A stretch of DNA of 13,992 nt. Origin: Deltaproteobacteria bacterium. GTDB lineage: Bacteria > Desulfobacterota > BSN033 > UBA1163. The stretch lies in the NCBI GenBank assembly GCA_016875155.1, contig VGSD01000017.1, positions 1-13,992 on the forward strand. Reading direction: 5' to 3'. Each line of letters begins with the position of its first letter. Position 1 is the stretch's first letter. Of this stretch, positions 1 to 8,125 are shown one piece after another. Made by a program: the position numbers and the translations under genes. The notes beneath the pieces are model-generated. The model saw only the letters and a list, made by a program, of their open reading frames with translations, had not been told where the DNA came from and did not search any database.

Positions 1-30
1 AACCTAACAACCTAACCCCTAACCTTTTGG
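1..30. repeat. short CCTAAC-type direct repeat at the window edge
   Basis: Three close copies of CCTAAC lie in the first 24 bases, spaced irregularly by two or three bases, and the tract then ends in a T run. The array is cut by the window edge, so its real length is unknown. It has no coding potential. It may be the tail of a longer simple repeat upstream. Confidence 0.4.
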
Positions 31-73
31 AGTGAGTTATGGGAGGAAGAATCCAGAAGGTGCCAATATGAAG

Positions 74-104
74 CCTCCAGGGGGATTTAAATTCCCTTTG
101 GAGG
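74..104. repeat. 12-bp-stem hairpin upstream of the beta-helix gene
   Basis: Positions 74-85 (CCTCCAGGGGGA) pair with 93-104 (TCCCTTTGGAGG), giving 12 base pairs including two G-U pairs around a 7-base AT loop. No T run follows on either strand, so it is not a normal intrinsic terminator. It ends about 95 bases before the next start codon. It could be an operator, a leader structure or a repeat remnant. The rest of 105-198 shows no convincing promoter. Confidence 0.5.
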
Positions 105-198
105 TGCCTTACTTGGTCTCGCCTTTCACAAATTAGACTACATCTGAGAATAAGTCGCAAAATATTTCTTAAACCTAAAACTGGAAGGAGGGATTGCC

Positions 199-1479
199 AT
201 GGTGCGAAGAATAATCATTTCGTTATTCATGGTGGTGGCAGTTTTTTCTTTTAATTCAGCAGCAGCCCAAATCACAATTGTTGGACAAAATAATCCAACC
301 GTTGACCTGCAGGCAGTTCAGAGAGCTGTCGATCAAGGGGGAATCATCAATCTGAAAGGAACATTTGACTTTGGGGATAAAGGAAGAGTGAATATCACAA
401 AGGATGTGAAGATTGTCGGTGAAACAGACCAAAAAGGAGGTCCTGCAACTAAGATTAAAGGTGGATTCTGGACTTTTCATAGCCCGCTGCCAGCAAAATC
501 ACCACCAGAAGCTCCAGGGCCAAAAATCACCATTCAATCTATCCATTTTGATGGAGCCTTATGGGGTCCTGTCAATCTCGCTTACAGCAGTGGCGCAACA
601 ATATCTGATAACAAGATAACGAATGTTAGGCCATTCCTCTTTGAGCAACCAGTATCTGGTATGACAGGGGTGAGTTTACAGCACGGGATATATTGTGGCC
701 CTCGTATAACCCAAGCGATGCTCCCACCGGAAAAACGCACATATACACCTGATGTCTTCACAGGGAATTTGAAAATTTCAGATAACGAAATTGATGTAGC
801 CAATGACAATCCTATCAAAACTATGGGGCAGGGAATATTTGTTGTCTGGACAAAAGGTGCCACTATGCAAATCTCTAGGAATACCATTTACAATTGCTCT
901 AGAAACTCGATAGAAGTAGTGGACAATTATCTTGACAAAGATGGAAACGGTATGGTCATCATTCAAGACAATAAGATAGTAACGTCACAAGAGGGAATTC
1001 CAATTCCTTCACCACGGACGCCGAATGGTATCGTGGCCGGATGGTTTTTTGACCCTGCAGGGGCTATGGATCCAAAAAGAAACCCCAAATATATCGTTAT
1101 TAACAACGCTATTAGGGCACGTGGCCAGACATCAATGGGTATTTTTGTCCCATCAGATAATGCGGTAATAAGCAATAACGCAGTGCTTGCAGAAGGATCT
1201 GAAGCTTGGGGGATAATACATTTTACCTCTAATTGTTATATAGCCCACAATAGGATTGAAGGGAGGGGGGCACATGCAATTCAAATTGTCCCAATGAGAG
1301 GCCAGCTGGGAAGTAAGAATTTCCTCATTGGAAATGATTTCAGCCAATTTAAAGCCTCACGTTGTGATATTGCCCTCGAAAAAGATTCAAAATACAATGT
1401 GGTTGGTGGTAGCTCTGGAACTGTTGTTGATCAGGGGTCAGGAAACCAGATAGAAGGGCTAAAGTCAGTTGCAAAGTAA
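199..1479 (+). CDS. secreted right-handed parallel beta-helix repeat protein
   Basis: The 426-residue product opens with a signal peptide: basic MVRR, a hydrophobic stretch to about residue 18, and an Ala-rich cleavage site near AAA-Q24. It should therefore be exported. The body repeats a short beta-strand unit with a central Asn: ISDNKI (135-140), ISDNEI (193-198), ISRNTI (225-230), IQDNKI (255-260), VINNAI (300-305), ISNNAV (324-329), IAHNRI (348-353) and LIGNDF (376-381). Such Asn ladders and 24-30-residue rungs are typical of pectate-lyase-like or NosD-like beta-helices. Family members bind or cleave polysaccharides, but I see no recognisable catalytic set, so substrate and activity are unknown. 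The ATG is supported by GGAGG seven bases upstream. The gene looks AT-richer than its neighbours, which may mean different ancestry. It is followed by its own terminator and is probably monocistronic. Confidence 0.8.
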   Translation: MVRRIIISLFMVVAVFSFNSAAAQITIVGQNNPTVDLQAVQRAVDQGGIINLKGTFDFGDKGRVNITKDVKIVGETDQKGGPATKIKGGFWTFHSPLPAKSPPEAPGPKITIQSIHFDGALWGPVNLAYSSGATISDNKITNVRPFLFEQPVSGMTGVSLQHGIYCGPRITQAMLPPEKRTYTPDVFTGNLKISDNEIDVANDNPIKTMGQGIFVVWTKGATMQISRNTIYNCSRNSIEVVDNYLDKDGNGMVIIQDNKIVTSQEGIPIPSPRTPNGIVAGWFFDPAGAMDPKRNPKYIVINNAIRARGQTSMGIFVPSDNAVISNNAVLAEGSEAWGIIHFTSNCYIAHNRIEGRGAHAIQIVPMRGQLGSKNFLIGNDFSQFKASRCDIALEKDSKYNVVGGSSGTVVDQGSGNQIEGLKSVAK

Positions 1480-1530
1480 TTTGGAGTAAGATGGCCAAGC
1501 ATTATGGTAGATTCTGATTAGGAAATGTGG

Positions 1531-1564
1531 AAGGCAGGGTGGCATTAATAGCCCTGCCTTTTCT
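1531..1564 (+). terminator. intrinsic terminator of the beta-helix gene
   Basis: AAGGCAGGG (1531-1539) pairs perfectly with CCCTGCCTT (1552-1560) around a 12-base loop, and the descending arm runs into TTTT-CT. It lies 52 bases past the stop codon of the upstream plus-strand gene. Confidence 0.8.
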
Positions 1565-1624
1565 ATTCAACCTTACGATCAATAATCCTCAGTCTTGAGA
1601 TATTACCCAAATTAAGGAGTAGTA

Positions 1625-1710
1625 GGTGTGAGTTTGGAGGAAAGGTAAAAGACCTTTGTAAAAACTGGGGTTTTTTTATACCTTTCATCTATACGATTTA
1701 AACTTACACC
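1625..1710. repeat. nested inverted repeat between convergent genes
   Basis: The outer arms GGTGTGAGTTT (1625-1635) and AAACTTACACC (1700-1710) differ at one position. The middle arms GAAAGGTA (1640-1647) and TACCTTTC (1679-1686) match perfectly. The core holds further pairing, TAAAAAC against GTTTTTTTA. The element ends about 18 bases after the carB stop codon and could help end carB transcription through its A/T tracts, but it does not form a textbook stem plus U-run for that strand. A small non-autonomous repeat element is the alternative. Confidence 0.5.
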
Positions 1711-1727
1711 AAGTCAGGAATCTCATT

Positions 1728-4700
1728 CTAATGAATGTCCGCGTGGTAGCTCTGGAGGGGGCGGACAGTGCCTTTTCCCTGACGGGAAGCGGCTATACCT
1801 TTGGCGGCTGCGATGGCCGCGGCTAATGTGGTGATGTAAGGAATCTTATATTTGATCGCTGCCTTCCGAATATAAGAATCATCTTCTTTGCCGAGCTTAC
1901 CACTGGGCGTATTGATCACAAGCTGAATCTCCCTGTTCATAATCCCATCGACAATGTTGGGTCGCCCTTCGTGCATTTTCAGAATAGGCTCGGATTCGAT
2001 CCCATGCTCTGCGAGAAATCTGCTGGTACCGTTGGTTGCTTTTATTTTAAAACCCAATCTGTAAAATTCCTGAGCGACATCGAGAACTGCCGGTCTCTCT
2101 TCTTGCGCAACTGTGATTAAAACCGTTCCTTCGGAGGGAAGCATCTGCTGGGCCGCCTCTTCTGCCTTAAAAAAAGCGAGGCCAAAGGAATCTGCCATTC
2201 CTAATACCTCTCCGGTGGAACGCATCTCCGGCCCTAAGATGGGGTCCACTTCGGGAAACATATTGAAAGGGAAGACCGACTCTTTGACGCCAAAGTGTCT
2301 GATAAATTTTGGTTTGAGATTGAGAGAACTCATTTTTTTACCAAGCATCAACTGAGTGGCCAATCGTGCCATTTGGATGTTACAGACCTTCGAAACGATG
2401 GGTACCGTACGAGAGGCACGAGGGTTTGCTTCCAAGACATAAACCCGATCGTTGGCAATGGCATATTGCATATTCATTAATCCGATGACGTTGAGTTCGG
2501 TTGCGATCTTCTTCGTATAGTCATAGATGGTCTCCGAATGCTTGGGTGGGATGCTGATGGGCGGGATGACACAGGCAGAGTCTCCGGAATGGATGCCAGC
2601 CAGTTCGATATGCTCCATCACCGCCGGAACAAAGGCACTGGTTCCATCGGAGATGGCATCTGCCTCAGCCTCGATGGCGTTTTCTAAGAATTTGTCAATC
2701 AGGATCGGCCGCTCTGGTGTCACACCCACAGCCGCTGCCACATACTGTTTGAGCATTTCCTCATCATGAACCACCTCCATGCCCCGTCCTCCCAGGACAT
2801 AAGAAGGCCTGACCATGAGAGGATAGCCGATTCTCTCAGCCACTGAAATCGCCTCCTTGAGATTGCTGGCCATGCCTGATTCTGGCATTGGAATCCTTAA
2901 TTTAGCCATCATCTGGCGGAAACGATCGCGATCCTCTGCGAGGTCAATCGTCTCAGGTGATGTTCCGATAATCTTGACTCCGGCCTGAGCCAATTCATTT
3001 GCAAGGTTGAGGGGAGTCTGGCCTCCAAACTGAACAATCACCCCTTCGGGTTTCTCTTTTTCATAGATGCTAAGAACATCCTCTACGGTAAGTGGTTCAA
3101 AATAGAGTTTGTCGGAAGTGTCATAATCCGTTGAAACGGTCTCCGGATTGCAGTTGACCATGATGGTCTCATATCCTTGATCACGCAGAGCAAAGGCAGC
3201 ATGCACACAACAGTAATCGAATTCAATCCCCTGCCCGATACGATTTGGCCCTCCTCCCAGAATCATGATCTTGGGCCTGTTGCTGACCTTTACCTTATCT
3301 GGAGCATTGTAGGTTGAGAAATAGTAGGCGGCGTTTTCCACACCGCTGACCGGCACAGATTCCCAGCCCTGAACCACGCCCAGAGCGATACGCCGTTGTC
3401 TAATTTCTTTTTCAGATAGGCCAAGGAGTTTAGTGAGATAGCGGTCTGAAAAGCCATCTTTCTTTGCCTTTATCAATAACTCATCGGGAAGGGTTTTACC
3501 TTTATACTTAAGAATCTTTTCCTCCAGTTCCACCAGTTCTTTCATCTGTACGATGAACCAGGGTTTGATATAGGTTTTATTATGAATATCCTCTACGGTG
3601 GCACCTTTGCGGAGGGCTTCGTACATGATGAACTGCCTTTCACTCGAAGGCTCGGCTAAAAGGCCCATGAGTTCATCAAGACTCTTTTGATGAAAATCCT
3701 TAGCAAAGCCGAGTCCATAACGGCCGGTTTCAAGGGACCGGATCGCTTTCTGAAAAGCCTCTTTGTAATTTTTGCCAATACTCATGACTTCGCCCACGGC
3801 GCGCATCTGTGTGCCGAGTTTGTCGTGGGAATTCTTAAACTTCTCAAACGCCCACCGGGCAAATTTAACCACCACATACTCTCCCGATGGAGTATATTTT
3901 TTCAGTGTTCCCTCTCGCCAGTAGGGGATTTCGTCCAGTGTCATTCCGGCAGCCAGCTTTGCTGAAATTAAGGCGATTGGAAAACCTGTTGCCTTTGAGG
4001 CGAGGGCAGAGGATCGAGAAGTTCTGGGATTGATTTCGATCACTACCACCCTGCCGGTCTCGGGGTCGTGAGCGAACTGAATATTGGTGCCACCAATCAC
4101 CTGAATGGCTTCGACAATGTCATAGGAGTATTTCTGAAGACGTTTCTGTAATTCCGGAGAGATCGTAAGCATTGGAGCCGTACAATAGGAATCTCCAGTG
4201 TGGACACCCATGGCATCCACATTCTCAATAAAGCAGACGGTGATCATCTGGTTTTTTGAGTCCCGAACCACTTCGAGCTCCAGCTCCTCCCATCCAAGTA
4301 CCGATTCCTCAACCAGGATCTGACCGACCAGGCTTGCTGAGATACCACGGCTGGCAATCGTTCGCAATTCCTCCACATTATAGACTAACCCTCCCCCTGT
4401 CCCTCCCATGGTGTAGGCTGGGCGGATGACCACCGGGTAGCCGAGTTCTGCGGCGATCTCCTCAGCTTCTTCCACGCTAAAGGTGATTTTGCTTTTTGGC
4501 GTTTCAATACCCAGTCGATTCATGGTTTCCTTGAAGGCTAACCGGTCCTCTCCGCGTTGGATGGCATCAATATCCACGCCAATGATCTTTACTCCAAACT
4601 GCTTTAGAACGCCGGTTCGTGACAGTTCCGAAGAGAGATTCAAGCCTGTCTGCCCTCCAAGATTCGGCAGTAAGGCATCGGGCCTTTCCTTTTCGATAAT

Positions 4701-4928
4701 ATCCTTCATCCTTTGGAGGTTAAGCGGTTCGATATAAGTGACATCGGCCATACCCGGGTCTGTCATAATCGTTGCAGGATTTGAATTGACCAGGACGATC
4801 TTATATCCCAGGCCCCGAAGGGCTTTGCAGGCCTGGGTGCCGGAATAGTCAAACTCACAAGCCTGACCTATGATAATAGGACCTGATCCGATGATCATCA
4901 CTTTCTTGATGTCGTCACGTCTCGGCAT
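1728..4928 (-). CDS. carB: carbamoyl-phosphate synthase large subunit
   Basis: CarB makes carbamoyl phosphate from bicarbonate, ammonia (channelled from the CarA glutaminase) and two ATP, feeding pyrimidine and arginine synthesis in the cytoplasm. The 1066 residues are full length for the family. Both homologous halves are visible. The first has the N-terminal GSGPIIIGQACEFDYSG (14-30), ATP-grasp motifs including ENVDAMGVHTGDS (235-247) and EINPRTSRSSALASKATG (298-315). The second has GGGPNRIGQGIEFDYCC, EHIELAGIHSGDS and EANPRASRTVPIVSK. A C-terminal MGS-like allosteric domain starts near residue 935. The ATG has AAGGAG seven bases upstream. carA is not adjacent: the upstream gene on this strand is ecfT, 237 bases away, and a strong promoter lies between them, so carB appears to be transcribed alone. 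No PyrR or pyrimidine attenuator was recognised. Confidence 0.98.
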   Translation of the reverse strand: MPRRDDIKKVMIIGSGPIIIGQACEFDYSGTQACKALRGLGYKIVLVNSNPATIMTDPGMADVTYIEPLNLQRMKDIIEKERPDALLPNLGGQTGLNLSSELSRTGVLKQFGVKIIGVDIDAIQRGEDRLAFKETMNRLGIETPKSKITFSVEEAEEIAAELGYPVVIRPAYTMGGTGGGLVYNVEELRTIASRGISASLVGQILVEESVLGWEELELEVVRDSKNQMITVCFIENVDAMGVHTGDSYCTAPMLTISPELQKRLQKYSYDIVEAIQVIGGTNIQFAHDPETGRVVVIEINPRTSRSSALASKATGFPIALISAKLAAGMTLDEIPYWREGTLKKYTPSGEYVVVKFARWAFEKFKNSHDKLGTQMRAVGEVMSIGKNYKEAFQKAIRSLETGRYGLGFAKDFHQKSLDELMGLLAEPSSERQFIMYEALRKGATVEDIHNKTYIKPWFIVQMKELVELEEKILKYKGKTLPDELLIKAKKDGFSDRYLTKLLGLSEKEIRQRRIALGVVQGWESVPVSGVENAAYYFSTYNAPDKVKVSNRPKIMILGGGPNRIGQGIEFDYCCVHAAFALRDQGYETIMVNCNPETVSTDYDTSDKLYFEPLTVEDVLSIYEKEKPEGVIVQFGGQTPLNLANELAQAGVKIIGTSPETIDLAEDRDRFRQMMAKLRIPMPESGMASNLKEAISVAERIGYPLMVRPSYVLGGRGMEVVHDEEMLKQYVAAAVGVTPERPILIDKFLENAIEAEADAISDGTSAFVPAVMEHIELAGIHSGDSACVIPPISIPPKHSETIYDYTKKIATELNVIGLMNMQYAIANDRVYVLEANPRASRTVPIVSKVCNIQMARLATQLMLGKKMSSLNLKPKFIRHFGVKESVFPFNMFPEVDPILGPEMRSTGEVLGMADSFGLAFFKAEEAAQQMLPSEGTVLITVAQEERPAVLDVAQEFYRLGFKIKATNGTSRFLAEHGIESEPILKMHEGRPNIVDGIMNREIQLVINTPSGKLGKEDDSYIRKAAIKYKIPYITTLAAAIAAAKGIAASRQGKGTVRPLQSYHADIH

Positions 4929-4990
4929 AAAGGTTCTCCTTGGAAATGGGCTGTAAAGGTAGTTGATTGGAACTTGATTTGACCGAAGGA

Positions 4991-5019
4991 AGTATAGTTT
5001 GGCTGAACAGGAGTGTCAA
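4991..5019 (-). promoter_or_regulatory. sigma-70-type promoter of carB
   Basis: On the minus strand a consensus -35 TTGACA (5014-5019) is followed after exactly 17 bases by TATACT (4991-4996), five of six matches to the -10 consensus. Transcription would start near 4984, giving a leader of about 56 bases before the carB ATG. This is one of the best promoter matches in the window and argues against read-through as the only source of carB mRNA. Confidence 0.8.
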
Positions 5020-5030
5020 GACAAAAAGAA

Positions 5031-5116
5031 GGGATTTCTTGGGAACCCAGAAATCCCTGATTACAGTCCTGCCTGCCGGCCCCGGTCCCGACCGAGGGCG
5101 GGGTAGGCAGGGATTT
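5031..5116. repeat. cluster of overlapping inverted repeats between ecfT and carB
   Basis: GGGATTTCT (5031-5039) is inverted as AGAAATCCC (5049-5057). AAATCCCTG (5051-5059) is inverted as CAGGGATTT (5108-5116). Inside, CCTGCCT (5068-5074) pairs with AGGCAGG (5105-5111), CCCCG (5080-5084) with CGGGG (5099-5103), and GGTC (5084-5087) with GACC (5090-5093). The centre is far more GC-rich than its surroundings. It lies upstream of the carB promoter and after the ecfT stop codon. It may stall or end transcription from the thi operon, although no U-run follows on the minus strand. It is most likely a dispersed palindromic repeat. Confidence 0.6.
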
Positions 5117-5165
5117 AAAAACTGATTACACAGATTAGAAGGAGATGGAAGAAAGCCTACAAAGT

Positions 5166-5837
5166 TCATAGAAATTTAACTAAGAGGGCAATGATCAAAG
5201 CAATAAGGCTTCCTGCTACTACTACCCAATCGGACCATCTGAAGCGAGGTTCGTAGCGGAAACGTCGGCCTGATATTCCGAAACCCCGTGCCTCCATCGC
5301 CTCTGCCAGTTCATCGGCAAATTTGAATGATTGAATCAGTAGGGGCCCCGCAAGCGCAGGCAGGTGGAGAATGCTTCTCAGGCCTCCTTCAATGGGAATG
5401 CCTCTTGCACGCTGGGCATCACGGATATTTCGAGTACGGCGGATGAGAACTGGGATAAATTGCATGGATGCAGTCAATACGAAGGTGAAAGGGTAAGGAA
5501 ATCCTATCTTGAGCAGTCCATTGGAAAGGATTTCAGGCGGGGTCGTCTGGAAGAAGAGAAAGAAGACCACACCGATCGTAAGCAACCGGAGTCCTGAGAT
5601 GATTCCTGTTGTCAGGTCAAAGGCAAGCCAGGCGATGAGGAAAAAGGTGAGGACGGCAAAGCCTAAACCTTTTAAGAAATTGAACCAAGGCCGAAAGAGG
5701 TGAAGCGAGAGAACAAAGGCGACCAATATCACCAGGGAAATGATGAGGAAGGCCCATTGACTGAAAGTCATCAATAGAACCATAGCCACAAGCGCAAGTA
5801 CAAGTTTGGATCGGGGATCGAGAATCGATTGTTTCAA
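5166..5837 (-). CDS. ecfT: ECF transporter transmembrane subunit EcfT
   Basis: EcfT is the integral-membrane scaffold that couples the ATPases to the substrate-binding S subunit in energy-coupling-factor vitamin importers. The 223-residue product is strongly hydrophobic, with segments near 11-45, 56-78, 83-98, 112-132 and 205-222. It carries the two family coupling motifs Ala-Arg-Gly at 144-146 (AQRARGIPIEGG) and 183-185 (AEAMEARGFG), on helices that contact the ATPase subunits. The start is TTG, preceded by GAGGAG about eight bases upstream. It overlaps the ecfA stop codon by four bases (TTGA), so the two genes are translationally coupled. It is the last gene of the thi operon, so this EcfT probably serves ThiW specifically, although sharing with other S subunits cannot be excluded. 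Confidence 0.93.
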   Translation of the reverse strand: MKQSILDPRSKLVLALVAMVLLMTFSQWAFLIISLVILVAFVLSLHLFRPWFNFLKGLGFAVLTFFLIAWLAFDLTTGIISGLRLLTIGVVFFLFFQTTPPEILSNGLLKIGFPYPFTFVLTASMQFIPVLIRRTRNIRDAQRARGIPIEGGLRSILHLPALAGPLLIQSFKFADELAEAMEARGFGISGRRFRYEPRFRWSDWVVVAGSLIALIIALLVKFL

Positions 5838-7477
5838 TTCTTATTCTCCTCTAATCGTTTGATGGCCTGGATCAATTGAAATTGCTGGGTGGGCCTGAGC
5901 CCGGCTTTTGACATGGCGGTTGCTTCCTCCATCACTCCATCCGGAGATCCATCCGCAATGATCTTTCCATCTGAAAGGATGAGCCAACGATCTGCGTGCT
6001 CGGCTGCAAATTCGAAGTCATGGGTTACAAAGATAACGGTTTGTCCTTCCTCCCGTAGCTGGTGAAGATAAGAGGTCAATTCCCGGCGATAAGGTTCGTC
6101 CTGTCCGGCGGTAGGCTCATCAAGAACGATCAGGTCGGGCTTGACAGATAAGGCAGCCGCAAAAGAGACTCTCTTCTTCTGCCCCTCACTCAGAGCAAAG
6201 GGAGAACGATCGAGGAAGGGAAGAAGTCCAAATCGGTCGAACAACCCGTCACACCAGAGCGGGTCATAAGAATGAAATATCTTTGGACCTGTCAGAACCT
6301 CCTCTCGCACAGTGGGCCGAAAGATCTGGTCATTCGGATTCTGCCAGACCAGACTGACATTCCGGGAGAGTTCTGAGACGGATTTTTTCCGGGTGTCGGA
6401 ACCAAAGATTCTTACGAGACCCTTCTGAGGTTTGAGCAGACCATTTAAATATTTTATCAGCGTAGTTTTGCCAGCTCCATTTCGACCCAGGAGAGCAACA
6501 GATTCTCCTTTCTGGAGTTTGAGGTTAATTCCGCGAAGAAGGGGAGTACCGTTGTAATTAGACCAAAGGGCTTCTATCTCAACCACTGGATGCGTTGTTT
6601 CTGTACGAGGAACAAAGGGATTGAGTGACTGTTTAATGAGGTGCTGATAGAATGGAGTTAAAAGATTCTGAGCTTTTAGTTCCTCTATTGCTTTTTCTAT
6701 ATCAAAGACCGTTATCTTGAGACCGAAATCCCTGAGGAGCCGTAACAGTGGCGGGAGGTTGAGGCCATAGCCAGAAATATCTCCGGAAAGAACCTGATGG
6801 GGTGGGCCCTCTGCAATACTTCTTCCTCGATTAAAGATGATGATCCGATCTACGTCTTGAATAATTTCATGAAGCCTGTGCTCAACGATGATGATCGTGA
6901 TCCCTTCGGACTTCAGCGACCGGAGAATTTTTCTAAGCATCTCTGTTGCTTCGGGATCGAGGTGTGTAAAGGGTTCGTCAAGAAGAAGAAGTCTGGGGCG
7001 AAGAGTGAGAATGGCTCCTAGAGCAACCCTCTGTTTTTCACCGCCGGAGAGGGTATGGGGTGAGCGGCCCATGAGGGAATCAAGTTCTGTCAGGTTGCTT
7101 GCCCAGGCCAACCTCTTTTCAATTTCAGACGATTCTAATCCCAGGCTCTCCAAGCCATAGACCATTTCCGCCTCAACGGTCTGGTTGAAGAGTTGAGCAT
7201 CGGGATTTTGAAAGACTAATCCTGCGTGGCGAAACAGTTCATGAACAGGATGCTTGCCAGTATCGAGCCCGTCCACAAGAACCTTTCCGGTTAATTTCCC
7301 ATGATGAAAATGGGGGACCAGTCCAATACAGGCGCGGCAGAAGGTTGATTTTCCGCTTCCACTTGTTCCCGCAACGAGAACGCTTTCTCCTGAATGAATG
7401 GTCAGGTCAAGGCCATCCAGAGCCGGAGTTTCTATACCGGGATAATGGTAGGTCACTCCCTCAAACCGGAGAATCAT
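5834..7477 (-). CDS. ecfA: ECF transporter ATPase, two ABC domains fused in one chain
   Basis: The 547 residues contain two complete ABC ATPase domains. The first has Walker A GTSGSGKST (37-45), Q-loop Gln90, signature LSGGEKQ (143-149), Walker B LLLLDEP (163-169) and switch His200. The second has Walker A GRNGAGKTT (331-339), Q-loop Gln379, signature LSEGQKKR (429-436), Walker B LIVLDEP (449-455) and switch His486. In the second signature Glu replaces the usual first Gly. Both halves look ATP-competent, so one chain replaces the separate EcfA1/EcfA2 pair. It would drive vitamin-precursor import together with EcfT and the S subunit ThiW. The ATG lies 13 bases after the thiW stop codon, with a GAGG overlapping that stop. 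It ends inside the ecfT start codon. Confidence 0.93.
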   Translation of the reverse strand: MILRFEGVTYHYPGIETPALDGLDLTIHSGESVLVAGTSGSGKSTFCRACIGLVPHFHHGKLTGKVLVDGLDTGKHPVHELFRHAGLVFQNPDAQLFNQTVEAEMVYGLESLGLESSEIEKRLAWASNLTELDSLMGRSPHTLSGGEKQRVALGAILTLRPRLLLLDEPFTHLDPEATEMLRKILRSLKSEGITIIIVEHRLHEIIQDVDRIIIFNRGRSIAEGPPHQVLSGDISGYGLNLPPLLRLLRDFGLKITVFDIEKAIEELKAQNLLTPFYQHLIKQSLNPFVPRTETTHPVVEIEALWSNYNGTPLLRGINLKLQKGESVALLGRNGAGKTTLIKYLNGLLKPQKGLVRIFGSDTRKKSVSELSRNVSLVWQNPNDQIFRPTVREEVLTGPKIFHSYDPLWCDGLFDRFGLLPFLDRSPFALSEGQKKRVSFAAALSVKPDLIVLDEPTAGQDEPYRRELTSYLHQLREEGQTVIFVTHDFEFAAEHADRWLILSDGKIIADGSPDGVMEEATAMSKAGLRPTQQFQLIQAIKRLEENKN

Positions 7478-7490
7478 TCGATGTTCAACC

Positions 7491-7985
7491 TCATTCCGTT
7501 TTTAGTTTCGCCAGGCCAGCTCGTTCGAGGAGCTTGAGTCCGAAGAGGCCAATGATTGCTCCCGTGATTGTGCTTCCAGAGAAAGCAATGATCAGGGCTC
7601 CGAGGGCAATAGTTTTTCCCATAAAGACAGGGGCAACAATCAAGGCGCTCAAAATGGCTCCCAAAAGTCCTGTGCCAATTATTTCTCCCAGGGCTCCAAG
7701 ATAGATATTACGGCTATAACGATAGGCAATGCCCGCGAGGAAGGCACCGACCATCCCGCCCGGAAAAGCGAGCAGTGTGCCTGTGCCAAGTCCATTACGA
7801 ATGATGCCAATGATGAAGGCAATACCAGTTGCCCACCATGGACCAAGGAGGATGGCAGCGATGACATTGACGAAATGCTGGGCTGGATTGATCTTTGCAA
7901 TACCAATCGGAATGCTGGTAAAGGGGGAGATGGCAACACCTATCGCAACAAGGATTACTGTCCTCGCAATGATTCTTGTCTCCAT
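7491..7985 (-). CDS. thiW: ThiW, ECF S-component predicted to bind thiazole
   Basis: ThiW is a small membrane protein proposed, from TPP-riboswitch genomics, to be the substrate-binding subunit for a thiamin precursor, most likely hydroxyethylthiazole. From the ATG at 7985 it has about 164 residues with five or six hydrophobic segments and Gly-rich turns (PGGMVGAFLAG). The stretch IPIGIAKINPAQHFVNVIAAILLG is the part I associate with this family. An in-frame ATG at 8009 would add MTRKKEEK, but it has no ribosome site and lies inside a palindromic repeat. The ATG at 7985 has AGAGG five bases upstream, so I chose it. It sits between thiM and ecfA on one strand, which fits thiazole uptake followed by phosphorylation. 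Substrate specificity is inferred. Confidence 0.88.
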   Translation of the reverse strand: METRIIARTVILVAIGVAISPFTSIPIGIAKINPAQHFVNVIAAILLGPWWATGIAFIIGIIRNGLGTGTLLAFPGGMVGAFLAGIAYRYSRNIYLGALGEIIGTGLLGAILSALIVAPVFMGKTIALGALIIAFSGSTITGAIIGLFGLKLLERAGLAKLKTE

Positions 7986-8004
7986 TTTTTCCTCTTTTTT
8001 TCTA

Positions 8005-8097
8005 GTCATGCCGAACTTGGTTCGGCATCTCGTTCTGGTTTTTACCCCAGATCCTGAAACAATACTGAAATGAATTCAGCACAAGGTTCAGGATGAC
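8005..8097. repeat. palindromic repeat element between thiM and thiW
   Basis: Outer ends GTCAT (8005-8009) and ATGAC (8093-8097) bracket two hairpins. The first is ATGCCGAAC (8008-8016) with GTTCGGCAT (8020-8028), a perfect 9-bp stem with a 3-base loop. The second is ATCCTGAA (8051-8058) with TTCAGGAT (8087-8094), enclosing CTGAA/TTCAG (8065-8069/8075-8079). The form resembles dispersed palindromic repeats that I associate with deltaproteobacterial genomes; this rests on memory and not on a search. It separates two co-directional genes of one operon and reaches to just upstream of the thiW ribosome site. Confidence 0.65.
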
Positions 8098-8125
8098 AAA
8101 TTTGAGAGATTTCAAATGTCTTTGT

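Noticed and set aside
1..30. Telomere-like repeat suggesting a linear replicon end
   Set aside because: There are only three irregular CCTAAC units, and the left edge is an arbitrary cut, so nothing supports a chromosome end.
4915..5169. 84-codon open frame on the minus strand between ecfT and carB
   Set aside because: It overlaps carB, runs through the palindromic cluster and the carB promoter, has no ribosome site or recognisable domain, and its Pro/Arg-rich middle is just the GC-rich repeat read as protein.
7986..8009. Longer ThiW start giving an extra MTRKKEEK
   Set aside because: It has no Shine-Dalgarno site and its ATG lies inside a repeat hairpin. The ATG at 7985 has AGAGG at good spacing and starts near the first hydrophobic segment.
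7345..8073. Plus-strand open frames opposite thiW and the start of ecfA
   Set aside because: They are Pro/Arg-rich readings of the complementary strand of a membrane-protein gene, without ribosome sites or family motifs.
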